From: an uncultured Rhodocyclaceae bacterium | Lineage (GTDB): Bacteria > Pseudomonadota > Gammaproteobacteria > Burkholderiales > Rhodocyclaceae | Assembly (NCBI GenBank): GCA_903950295.1 | Contig: CAJBAP010000151.1 | Coordinates: forward strand, 1 to 20,652 | Reading direction: 5' to 3' | DNA length: 20,652 nucleotides | Part shown: piece by piece, positions 7,119-13,915 of the stretch | Numbering within the stretch: the stretch's first letter is position 1 | Layout of the letters: each line of letters begins with the position of its first letter | Position numbers and translations under genes: made by a program | The notes under the pieces: model-generated | Database searches by the model: none | What the model was told of the DNA's origin: nothing | What the model saw: the letters and a program-made list of their open reading frames with translations, nothing else

Positions 7119-7474
7119 GTTCGTAAATTGTACCGGCTCAGATTGGCCTGAACTTGGCTTATGCGGCGGTAACCACCGACTGGCTCAGCAAACCGCGAAT
7201 TCAACGGCCGCTATCTGGAAGAGAACTTTGGGGGGGTGTATTTTCGGACTCGGCCAATGTCGACCCCGAACCTACGACCTGACTCAATCAGCATGAGTTG
7301 GTTACCCGCCGCCACCCTTATGGCTGAAGCCTTTCTCGGGGCTCAAGCAGCCACACTGAAGTGTAGATTATGCGAAGCTGGCCCAATCGAATAGTCGGCC
7401 AGAAGCGAAACTCGATAACGCCACCGTGAAGACGAATCGAAGCAAGAAACCCGAGGGGTTGCAGAACGAAGGGA
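7119..7474. other. Non-coding gap, probably decayed DNA
   Basis: 356 bp between the YkgJ-like start and the end of the second diheme cytochrome. I found no frame with a plausible protein, no tRNA and no insertion-sequence ends. The base mix is more even than in the neighbouring genes. There is an imperfect hairpin (GGCTG 7322-7326 with CAGCC 7348-7352, inner AGCC/GGCT) and next to it ACACT/AGTGT (7354-7365). It must hold the promoter of the YkgJ-like gene near its left end. Confidence 0.5.
7448..7460 (-). terminator. Weak hairpin terminator after the second diheme cytochrome
   Basis: On the minus strand, 14 bases after the stop codon, AACCC-CTC-GGGTT forms a 5-bp stem with a 3-base loop, followed by a broken T tract (TCTTGCTTC). 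Stem and tract are both short, so termination may be partial. Confidence 0.35.
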
Positions 7475-8107
7475 TCAGGGTTGAGGTTTCGCCTGTTGTT
7501 TTGCGAATGACGTTGAAGCTTTCGAAATCATGTATTCAATCGCCAATTTAACTTCTGCGTCGCTGATCGTGGCCAGACCACCCCGAGACGGCATCTTGTT
7601 GTGGCCGTTGACAGCGCTGGCAGTCAGACCATCCAGCCCCTTTTCCATCCGCACCCCCCACGCTTGGGCATCACCGGTTTGGGGGGCACCTTCCTTGCCC
7701 TTCGCATGACATTCCTGGCAACGCTTGGTATACAAATCCTTGCCACTGAATTTTGGAATGGCCATTGAGGTATTCATCCCGTCACTAGCCGCACTCTTGG
7801 GAGTGATCATGTAAATGATGGCCCGGGTAAGCTCAATGTCGGTCGCCTTTATCTCGCCGCCATGAGCAGGCATGCCACGGTAACCCTGAACGGCATGGGT
7901 CGTCAGTGTTTTGATACCTTGCGACATCCTTGGGCCCCAAGCCGCAAGATCACCGATCTTGGGAGCACCGTCTACACCTGCTTCATGGCACGTAGAGCAG
8001 ACTGCTTTGACCACCTCGGCACCGGTCCGATCTTTTGCCGCAAAAGCGCTGCTTGTCATGATCACAAGAACAGAACTCACAGCAACCATACAGAAGGACT
8101 TATTCAT
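7475..8107 (-). CDS. Exported diheme cytochrome c (c5 family), second paralogue
   Basis: 210-aa protein with a clear Sec signal peptide (MNKSFCMVAVSSVLVIMTSSAFA, probable cleavage after AFA). Two c5-type domains follow: CSTCH (37-41) with sixth-ligand candidate Met79 in GMPAHGG, and CQECH (130-134) with Met172 in KMPSRGG. The domain order, the GAPKIGDLAAWGPR blocks and the ELTRAIIYMI helices mirror the 239-aa cytochrome at 5623-6342, so the two genes are paralogues; this one lacks the long linker after the signal. The start at 8107 has GGTATGGAAT upstream. It is transcribed away from the Fe-S/NrfD/multiheme operon across a 316-bp shared control region, a context that suggests joint regulation and an electron-carrier role for that complex. 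Confidence 0.92.
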   Translation of the reverse strand: MNKSFCMVAVSSVLVIMTSSAFAAKDRTGAEVVKAVCSTCHEAGVDGAPKIGDLAAWGPRMSQGIKTLTTHAVQGYRGMPAHGGEIKATDIELTRAIIYMITPKSAASDGMNTSMAIPKFSGKDLYTKRCQECHAKGKEGAPQTGDAQAWGVRMEKGLDGLTASAVNGHNKMPSRGGLATISDAEVKLAIEYMISKASTSFAKQQAKPQP

Positions 8108-8243
8108 ATTCCATACCCTATAAAGTGATAGCAGCTTGCAATACCTGCAGTCTCCAGATGATCCTGTGTGGGCGATGCTCTGCCGACCGCGAGTTCAGCA
8201 CAAAAAAGCAACACAGAGAAGCTCGATGGCACCATATCGCCAA

Positions 8244-8265
8244 CTAAATTGTGATCTCAAGTTAG
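8244..8265. promoter_or_regulatory. 22-bp inverted repeat, candidate operator
   Basis: CTAAATTG (8244-8251) and CAAGTTAG (8258-8265) are inverted copies with one mismatch around TGATCT. Arms of 8 bases with a 6-base centre fit a dimeric regulator. The TTG...CAA core is loosely FNR/CRP-like, but spacing and flanks do not match either consensus. Confidence 0.4.
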
Positions 8266-8312
8266 AGGATGATTCAGCTTGGTCAAGATAATCACAGGTT
8301 GAACGGCATGTT

Positions 8313-8326
8313 TTGATTTCGGTCAA
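8313..8326 (+). promoter_or_regulatory. FNR/ANR/DNR-type box upstream of the ferredoxin-NrfD operon
   Basis: TTGAT-TTCG-GTCAA differs from the consensus TTGAT-N4-ATCAA at a single base. Its centre is about 104 bp before the GTG of the ferredoxin gene, leaving room for a promoter with the box near -40. This would make the operon responsive to low oxygen or nitric oxide. It is inferred from the motif only. Confidence 0.55.
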
Positions 8327-8423
8327 CGGTTGCGTTGTTCAGGTATGGCAGCATCCACCGTTAAGTCTTTCGGGCCGCCTGCGCAGCCTAGAAACGACCC
8401 AATATCCATCCAGGAGAACGACT

Positions 8424-9518
8424 GTGGCCAACAACGAGAAAATCTCTGCCGATCCGGGCAAGCAGTCCGCATCCGTATGTCCGGCGCATCCGGCATCGGC
8501 GGACCCCACCCAGGCAGTTCTGAAAACAACACGTCGAGACTTTCTCAAGGCGGGCGGCATGCTCAGCATGTCGTCGCTGATGGGTACCGCAGCGCTGATG
8601 GCCCAGTCGGACGATGCCCATGCGGCCGTCGAGTGGGCCGAGCATTTCCAGAAAAACTACCGTCTGATGACCGCGGAAGAAAAGGCTGAGGCCAAGGCGC
8701 GGCTCGAGCGGCGCTATTCCGGCGAATACGGCAAGCAGGTGACGGTCGATACCACCGAGGCCACGCCCGGCGTGCTGATGGGCTACGCCCTCAATATTCG
8801 CAAATGCATCGGCTGTCGCCGCTGCGTGCATGCCTGCGTCGCCGAGAATAACCAGACGCGCGGCAAAGGTCGCCCCGGCGAGAAGATCGAATGGATCCAG
8901 GTGCTGCGCATGGAGCGCGGCAAGTTCGAAGCCGAGAAGATGAATCATGGCTACCCGGAGGGATTGGGCATTCAGGTCGGGGGCAACGCCTATACCCCGG
9001 CCGGACAAGTGCTCGAAGGCCAGTACCACTACAACCCGGAAAAGGTGCCGGAGGAGGATGCCAACTACATGCCGATCGCCTGCATGCAGTGCGAAAAGCC
9101 GCCTTGCGTCAAGGTTTGCCCAGTGCGCACCACTTACCGCGAGCCGGACGGCGTGGTCGTCATCGACTACAACTGGTGCATCGGCTGTCGCATGTGCATG
9201 GGCGCCTGCCCCTACTGGGCACGCCGTCTGAACGTCACCAACCCAGTGCTGCCGAAGGAAGAAATGAATCCGGTGACGCACTACCTGGGCAACCGGCCGC
9301 GCATGCGCGGCGTCGTCGAGAAGTGCCACTGGTGCCTGCAGCGCAGCCGCCACGGTCGCTATCCGGCCTGTGTCGAAGTCTGCCCGGTGGGTGCCCGCAA
9401 GTTTGGCAACCTGCTCGATCCGGAAAGCGAAGTGAGCAAGATCCTGGCGCGGAAGAACGTGTTCCGTCTCAAGGCGGAGCTCAATACCTTCCCGAAATTC
9501 TTCTACTTCTACGATTGA
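8424..9518 (+). CDS. Tat-exported ferredoxin-like subunit with four [4Fe-4S] clusters (DsrO/NrfC/PsrB type)
   Basis: 364-aa protein; GTG start chosen because CAGGAGAA (8411-8418) lies correctly upstream. A Tat signal, TTRRDFLKAGG (twin Arg at 37-38), is preceded by a long 36-residue n-region and followed by a short hydrophobic stretch ending DAHA. Sixteen cysteines form four clusters: C128/131/134/138 (CIGCRRCVHAC), C220/223/228/232 (CMQCEKPPCVKVC), C252/255/258/262 (CIGCRMCMGAC) and C301/304/316/320 (CHWC...CVEVC). This is the cluster pattern of DsrO, HybA, PsrB and TtrB. The subunit would sit on the periplasmic side and pass electrons between the NrfD-like membrane partner, whose gene starts 10 bp after its stop, and the multiheme cytochrome. 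No Mo-bis-MGD catalytic subunit is adjacent, unlike Psr or Ttr operons. Confidence 0.9.
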   Translation: MANNEKISADPGKQSASVCPAHPASADPTQAVLKTTRRDFLKAGGMLSMSSLMGTAALMAQSDDAHAAVEWAEHFQKNYRLMTAEEKAEAKARLERRYSGEYGKQVTVDTTEATPGVLMGYALNIRKCIGCRRCVHACVAENNQTRGKGRPGEKIEWIQVLRMERGKFEAEKMNHGYPEGLGIQVGGNAYTPAGQVLEGQYHYNPEKVPEEDANYMPIACMQCEKPPCVKVCPVRTTYREPDGVVVIDYNWCIGCRMCMGACPYWARRLNVTNPVLPKEEMNPVTHYLGNRPRMRGVVEKCHWCLQRSRHGRYPACVEVCPVGARKFGNLLDPESEVSKILARKNVFRLKAELNTFPKFFYFYD

Positions 9519-9528
9519 GGAGCGGACC

Positions 9529-10755
9529 ATGCAACAACTGATCAGCTTCACTACCGACTACACGCGTTACATTCTCAAGGGCGGCACCAAGTTCTATGCC
9601 TGGATGGGCTCGCTTGCTGTGTTCATCGCCGGCATGCTGTATGTCTTCTACCTGCAGAATACCGATGGCCTGATCGTCACCGGCATGACCAGCCAGATCC
9701 ACGATGGCCTGTACTTCGCCAACCTGGTCTTCCTCGTCGGCGTGGCCGCCGGGGCGGTAACCATCGTCTTCCCGGCCTACGCCTATCACCACGAGGGCAT
9801 GCACAAGGTGGCCGTGCTGGGCGAGATGCTGGCGATCACCGCCGTGATCATGGTGATGATGTTCGTGTTTGCCCACATGGGTCGGCCCGATCGCCTCTGG
9901 CACATGGTCCCACCCTGGGGCATTTACAGCTTCTCCTCGATGCTGGGCTGGGATGTGATGGTCCTCAACGGCTACCTGATCCTCAACGCCATTTGCGGCT
10001 TCTACTACCTGTGGTGCAAGTACACCGGCAACCCAATCAACCGGAAATGGTTCATCCCGCTGGTGTTTGTCGCGATCGTCTGGGCGCTGTCGATCCACAC
10101 CGTCACGGCCTTCCTGATCTCGACCATGCCGTCGCGTCCGATGTGGCACCACAGCATGATGCCGATCCGCTTCATCTCGACGGCGTTTGCCGCCGGTCCG
10201 GCACTGATCATCCTGATCTTCCTGATCGTCCGCAACAACACCAAGTTCTGGGTCGATGACAGTGCGATCAAGTTGCTGACGGCTATCGTTACTTGGTGTC
10301 TTGGCATCGCCATCTTCCTGACGCTTTCAGAAGTCGTGGTCGAACTCTACGCCCGTACCGAGCATGCCAATGGCCTCTATTACCTGATGTTCGGCCTGCA
10401 TGGGCTGACCAAGCTGGTGCCGTGGTTCTGGGGTGCGGTGGTGCTGATGATCGGCGCTTTCATCTTGTTCCTGATCCCGCGTTTCCGCAACGACTTCAAA
10501 CTGCTGAAGATCCCCTGCACCATGGCCTTCGCCGGCATCTGGATCGAGAAAGGCATGGGCCTCATCGTCCCCGGCTTCATCCCGACCCCGATCGGCGAGG
10601 TCACCGAGTACTACCCGAGCTTCGTCGAAGTGCTGCTGACCCTCGGCATCTGGGCCTTCGGCTTCTTCATCCTGACCATCCTGCTCAAGGGTGCCATCGG
10701 CATCCTGCTGGGCGAGATCAAATACGGCGGCGCCAAGGCCGTTGCGACGAAGTGA
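9529..10755 (+). CDS. NrfD/PsrC/DsrP-family quinone-interacting membrane subunit
   Basis: 408-aa integral membrane protein with about nine or ten hydrophobic segments (for example near 24-43, 62-83, 96-116, 140-163, 174-198, 213-234, 247-270, 294-317 and 364-390). The second and third segments carry the polar residues typical of the family (DGLYFANLVFLVGVAAG; AHMGRPDRLWHM around 115-126). NrfD-like proteins bind quinol or quinone and exchange electrons with a four-cluster ferredoxin, here encoded just upstream. GAGGAG before the ATG overlaps the upstream stop region, showing tight coupling. Sequence flavour is closest to DsrP and the alternative complex III or Hmc-type membrane subunits, but I cannot decide among them. 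Quinol oxidation is more likely than quinone reduction given the cytochrome partner; that is inference. Confidence 0.9.
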   Translation: MQQLISFTTDYTRYILKGGTKFYAWMGSLAVFIAGMLYVFYLQNTDGLIVTGMTSQIHDGLYFANLVFLVGVAAGAVTIVFPAYAYHHEGMHKVAVLGEMLAITAVIMVMMFVFAHMGRPDRLWHMVPPWGIYSFSSMLGWDVMVLNGYLILNAICGFYYLWCKYTGNPINRKWFIPLVFVAIVWALSIHTVTAFLISTMPSRPMWHHSMMPIRFISTAFAAGPALIILIFLIVRNNTKFWVDDSAIKLLTAIVTWCLGIAIFLTLSEVVVELYARTEHANGLYYLMFGLHGLTKLVPWFWGAVVLMIGAFILFLIPRFRNDFKLLKIPCTMAFAGIWIEKGMGLIVPGFIPTPIGEVTEYYPSFVEVLLTLGIWAFGFFILTILLKGAIGILLGEIKYGGAKAVATK

Positions 10756-10765
10756 GGCCACGATC

Positions 10766-11584
10766 ATGAAAAAACTAGCCACCTTCGCGACGGTTCTCAC
10801 CCTCTGTGCCGGCGGGCTTTACACCGTCATAGCCGCAGAAAACGCGGCCGAGCAACCGGCGGCCGCAGTCCAGGAACCGTTGGTCTGTTTCGAGAGCCGC
10901 AAGGGCGCATCGGAAGTCACTCAGCGCGACATCAAGCCCGGCTGGCCCAACGTCAAGTGCTCGCCCACCACCGGCGCGGCACTCTGGTACGGCGATCCGT
11001 TTGATGGCACCGTGCCGATGGGCAAGATGCCCCTGCTCGACAAGATCCCGGAAGGGCACGCCCTCGTCAAGCCGCGCACGGAGAAGCTGGGGTTGATGCC
11101 CTTGTGCGGCACGGCTTGCCATAACGGCGTTGGTCCGAAATTTACGCCGCCGACCCTGCCGAAGGACAAGAAGCCTACGCCGATCCCGACCATGGCTGCC
11201 ATGGTTCCGGATCTCGCGAACTTTCAGCATGGCCGCGAACGCATCTGGTGTCTCGATTGCCACCACGCAACCAAACGCAACATGTTGATCGACAACTTCG
11301 GCGATCCGGTCAGCTTCGACCAACCTCAATTGCTCTGTGGCAAATGTCATGGCGACAAGCTGCGCGACTGGCGTGACGGTATCCACGGCAAGCGCATCGG
11401 CGAGTTCGCCAGCACCGGCAAGAAGCGCTGGTTCACCTGTACGGAGTGCCACAATCCGCACAACGTTCAGGATGGTCTCCGTAATAGGGGCTTCATCCAG
11501 TTGCAACCCGAGCCGTCGCCGCAGTTGCCGAGGGGCATGGCGAATGCCGATCACGAAAAAGTGCATCCGGTTCCGAACCATTGA
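10766..11584 (+). CDS. Exported multiheme cytochrome c with one CX3CH and three CXXCH motifs
   Basis: 272-aa protein starting at ATG 10766 (TGAGG upstream), with a Sec signal segment MKKLATFATVLTLCAGGLYT and probable cleavage near VIAAENA. Heme-type motifs are CGTACH (114-119, an unusual CX3CH), CLDCHH (162-167), CGKCH (191-195) and CTECH (225-229). Many extra His residues (for example 98, 155, 207, 232 and 263) can serve as second axial ligands. The 100-residue N-terminal part holds two further cysteines (41 and 65) and no heme motif. It follows the NrfD gene by 10 bp. The trio resembles DsrJ-O-P of sulfur metabolism, but DsrJ is a small triheme protein, so this is a larger, different cytochrome. 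It presumably takes electrons from the ferredoxin subunit and gives them to a periplasmic carrier or reductase. Confidence 0.87.
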   Translation: MKKLATFATVLTLCAGGLYTVIAAENAAEQPAAAVQEPLVCFESRKGASEVTQRDIKPGWPNVKCSPTTGAALWYGDPFDGTVPMGKMPLLDKIPEGHALVKPRTEKLGLMPLCGTACHNGVGPKFTPPTLPKDKKPTPIPTMAAMVPDLANFQHGRERIWCLDCHHATKRNMLIDNFGDPVSFDQPQLLCGKCHGDKLRDWRDGIHGKRIGEFASTGKKRWFTCTECHNPHNVQDGLRNRGFIQLQPEPSPQLPRGMANADHEKVHPVPNH

Positions 11585-12012
11585 TGCCCGATTCAACTGA
11601 AAAACCCGCTCCAATCCGGGGCGACCCCACGTGGGTCGCCCCGGCACTGACGCGGGATGAAAAAACCCGCAACGTAGGCAAAACACCAGTTTTCTTCGGC
11701 CCGCCGCTGGCGATTCTTACCGACGGCCTGAAGAACACCATGGAAATCAGCGGCAGGCTCAACCGCACCGCAGAGCGCTATCTGGAAATCCAGCGGCGCC
11801 ACGGTTTGGCCCTGACAGAACCAGAACGCCAGTGCATCGCCCATATCTGCAACATCGGCTTCATGTCCGCACTGGAAATCGAAGAACTCCCCTTCGAAGT
11901 CGGACTCACCCGATTCGAATGCGAAGGCCTCGACAAGACTGCACTGAAGCAGAAACTCGAAGCGGCCAGCTTCGTCGACCTCGTCGTCGTCGTCGAATCA
12001 CTCGGTTTCTGA
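11584..12012 (+). CDS. Unrecognised cytoplasmic protein in the ferredoxin-NrfD-cytochrome operon
   Basis: 142-aa protein whose ATG overlaps the stop of the multiheme cytochrome (TGATG), so it is translationally coupled. There is no signal peptide and no membrane segment. A Pro-rich N-terminus (DPTWVAPALTRDEKTRN...KTPVFFGPPLAIL) is followed by a helical middle (GLKNTMEISGRLNRTAERYLEIQRRHGLALT) and an acidic C-terminal half with three cysteines (84, 89 and 113), ending in a Val-rich segment. I do not recognise a family. Its position between an exported cytochrome and a hemerythrin-like protein suggests a regulatory, sensing or assembly role for the complex, but nothing in the sequence proves this. 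Confidence 0.7.
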   Translation: MPDSTEKPAPIRGDPTWVAPALTRDEKTRNVGKTPVFFGPPLAILTDGLKNTMEISGRLNRTAERYLEIQRRHGLALTEPERQCIAHICNIGFMSALEIEELPFEVGLTRFECEGLDKTALKQKLEAASFVDLVVVVESLGF

Positions 12013-12028
12013 ACAATAGGAACACACC

Positions 12029-12430
12029 ATGACGCCCAATCGCGTGCAATGGGGCACACATTTCGCCGTTGGCCACGAGATCCTGGATGAGCAGCATCGC
12101 CAACTCCTGGCGCAATGCAATGTCCTGGCCGACCTGTGCGCGACCGATGGCGGCAACAGCAGCGCTGACCCTGAATTCAGGCAAGCCTTCGAGCGGACAA
12201 TGACCATGGCACACGAGCACTTCGCCGCCGAAGAAGCCCTGCTCGTCGCCTCCGCCTATCCGGAGTTAGAAGACTACCGCTGCGAGATTGAGGAATACGA
12301 ATACCTTGCTGCGGAGATCGCCACGACGGAAAACTTCGACAAAATAGAGCTGCAGCGATTCCTTGCGCTGTGGTGGGTCGGCCATATCCTGGGTGCCGCC
12401 AAGCAGCAATCGCCCTACTTTAAAGTCTGA
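12029..12430 (+). CDS. Hemerythrin-like protein lacking several iron ligands
   Basis: 133-aa bacteriohemerythrin-type four-helix protein, beginning with the usual VQWGTHFAVGHEILDEQH. Compared with the seven ligands of hemerythrin, His23 (EQH), His64 and Glu68 (HFAAEE) and His119 (WWVGHI) are present. The two histidines expected after YPELED are Tyr83 and Ile87, and the bridging Asp after the last His is Ala124. The site for one iron is therefore mostly gone, and classical O2 binding is doubtful; mononuclear metal, heme or no metal are alternatives. AGGA lies before the ATG, and the gap to the preceding gene is 16 bp, so it belongs to the same operon as the ferredoxin-NrfD-cytochrome genes. 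A sensor or chaperone role for that complex is possible. Confidence 0.82.
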   Translation: MTPNRVQWGTHFAVGHEILDEQHRQLLAQCNVLADLCATDGGNSSADPEFRQAFERTMTMAHEHFAAEEALLVASAYPELEDYRCEIEEYEYLAAEIATTENFDKIELQRFLALWWVGHILGAAKQQSPYFKV

Positions 12431-12458
12431 TCAGCAAACCACGCATCTCGCAGGCCTG

Positions 12459-12698
12459 ATGTTCAATATGCGCACGCAGGTTGTTCTCGGCTCAGCTAAA
12501 GCTGATGCCGTTGAGGGCACGGGCATTCAGGCGTTGAAATTCTTGATGGAACAACATGGCCTCAAGCAAGCCGATATGCATGAGATTGGCAGCCAAGGCG
12601 TGGTATCCGAAATCCTGGCGGGAAAGCGTGATCTCAATATTCGTCAGGTTCGTGCGCTCAGTGAGCGCTTTGGGGTATCGCCAGCTACTTTTGTGTGA
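12459..12698 (+). CDS. Short HigA-like XRE-family HTH protein, probably 5'-truncated
   Basis: About 79 residues from ATG 12459 (another ATG at 12468). Residues about 25-79 (ALKFLMEQHGLKQADM, then SQGVVSEILAGKRDLNIRQVRALSERFGVS) match the C-terminal helix-turn-helix half of HigA-type antitoxins. Full-length HigA antitoxins of this type have about 60 more N-terminal residues, which include the metal-binding or toxin-facing part; here that part is replaced by unrelated sequence. No HigB toxin gene is next to it. The upstream site is only a weak AGG. It is either a relic of a lost TA system or a small stand-alone regulator. Its stop lies 17 bp from the convergent permease stop. Confidence 0.55.
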   Translation: MFNMRTQVVLGSAKADAVEGTGIQALKFLMEQHGLKQADMHEIGSQGVVSEILAGKRDLNIRQVRALSERFGVSPATFV

Positions 12699-12715
12699 CG
12701 GCTGCGTTGCTGCGC

Positions 12716-13915
12716 TCACTCCGCACGTAGCGCCTCCACCGGATCAAGCCGCGCCGCATTGCGTGCCGGCAGCACGCCGGCGGCCAGCCCGATAACGACA
12801 GCGACGACTTCGGCGAGCACGACGAAACTCAGCGGGGTTTGCACCGGCAGGGCCGGGATAGCCAGGCGCAGCAACTGCGCCACGCCGATGCCGAGAAGCA
12901 GGCCAAACGCGCCACCCACGGCTGACAGCGCGACTGCCTCACCGAGGAAGATGCCGAGGATGGTGCGTTCGCGCGCGCCGAGCGCCTTCAACAAACCGAT
13001 CTCGTTGGTGCGCTCGGTAACGGCGATGGTCATGATGGTGACGATGCCGACGCCACCAACTAAAAGGGAGATGCCGCCCAGCGCGCCGACCGCGGCCGTC
13101 AGCACGTTGAGGATTTTCGACAGCGTGCGCAGCATGTCTTCCTGCGTGGTCAGGGTGAAATCCTCGCGGCCGTGCCGTCCCGCCAGCGCCGACTTTACGG
13201 CTTCCGCCACTTCGCCGGAAGTCAGCCCGTCGCGGTAGGTGAGGTTGATGCGCATCAGCCCCTCCCGGTTATAAAGCTCCAGCGCGCGCGCGGTGGGGAT
13301 GAAGATCGTGTCGTCGAGATCCATGCCGAGAAACTGACCCTTCGGCGCCATCACGCCGATGATGCGAAACTGCATGCCGCCGATGCGCAGGCGCTGGCCG
13401 AGTGCCGACGCGCTGCCGAACAGTTCCTGTTTCAGCTTCGGCCCGAGTACCGCCAGCGGCCGTGCGTGATCGAAACTTTCATCGGGCAGGAAATTGCCGC
13501 TTTGCACCGTCATCTTGGTGATCTCGCGCATCTCCGGGCCGACGCCCTGAACGGTGGTGCGCCGCAGGCGGCCATTGGCGGATACCTCGGAGTTGCCCCA
13601 GACAATCGGCGTTACGGCGCGAATGCCTGGCACGCGTTCCAGCGCGCGTGCGTCGTCGAGGGTGAGCAGGCGCACGGTGGTCTGCAATCCGCCCGGCCCG
13701 CCACTGGCCTTGGTCTTGCCGGGTGCGATTTCGATGACGTTGGTGCCGAACTGGGTGAATTCGGCCAGTACGAAACGATGCACGCCCTCGCCTATGCTGG
13801 TGAGGAGGATCACCGCCGCGATGCCGACGGCGATGCCGAGCAACGTCAAGAAGCTGCGCAGCCGGTGCGCCGTCAGGGCGCGGGTGGAGAGGGTGAAGAG
13901 GTCGCTGGCGATCAT
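12716..13915 (-). CDS. MacB/FtsX-type ABC transporter permease (second permease of the operon)
   Basis: 399-aa protein. The start is ATG 13915, which overlaps the previous stop (ATGA); a longer upstream frame exists but only reads through the neighbouring gene. It has the typical MacB-like layout: one N-terminal membrane helix (SFLTLLGIAVGIAAVILLTS, about 21-40), a large periplasmic domain (about 45-270), and three C-terminal helices (about 285-390) with the ERTNEIGLLKALGA motif and the closing ARLDPVEALRAE. These permeases use mechanotransmission: the ATPase moves periplasmic domains to drive export through an outer-membrane duct, with the adaptor protein as a sleeve. It is encoded last in an adaptor-ATPase-permease-permease operon and presumably forms a heterodimer with the other permease. 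Confidence 0.87.
   Translation of the reverse strand: MIASDLFTLSTRALTAHRLRSFLTLLGIAVGIAAVILLTSIGEGVHRFVLAEFTQFGTNVIEIAPGKTKASGGPGGLQTTVRLLTLDDARALERVPGIRAVTPIVWGNSEVSANGRLRRTTVQGVGPEMREITKMTVQSGNFLPDESFDHARPLAVLGPKLKQELFGSASALGQRLRIGGMQFRIIGVMAPKGQFLGMDLDDTIFIPTARALELYNREGLMRINLTYRDGLTSGEVAEAVKSALAGRHGREDFTLTTQEDMLRTLSKILNVLTAAVGALGGISLLVGGVGIVTIMTIAVTERTNEIGLLKALGARERTILGIFLGEAVALSAVGGAFGLLLGIGVAQLLRLAIPALPVQTPLSFVVLAEVVAVVIGLAAGVLPARNAARLDPVEALRAE

Larger units (their letters stand above)
8108..8423. promoter_or_regulatory. Divergent control region between cytochrome c5 and the ferredoxin-NrfD operon
   Basis: 316 bp without a gene. It contains a 22-bp inverted repeat (8244-8265), an FNR/ANR-like box (8313-8326) and the ribosome binding site AGGAG (8412-8416) of the operon's first gene. 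A frame open from 8313 reads into the ferredoxin, but the GTG at 8424 with its ribosome binding site is the credible start, so the stretch is most likely 5' untranslated and promoter DNA. Confidence 0.6.

Noticed and set aside
8313..8423. Upstream extension of the ferredoxin gene from an in-frame TTG
   Set aside because: It has no Shine-Dalgarno site, would start inside the FNR-like box, and would add 37 residues before an already long Tat n-region; the GTG at 8424 has a good site.
8388..9551. 387-codon open frame on the minus strand over the ferredoxin gene
   Set aside because: Opposite strand carries four perfect [4Fe-4S] motifs and a Tat signal; the antisense product is His/Ala/Val-rich with no recognisable features.
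11971..11996. Short GTC/CGT trinucleotide run
   Set aside because: It encodes consecutive Val codons in the 142-aa protein and is too short to be a meaningful repeat.
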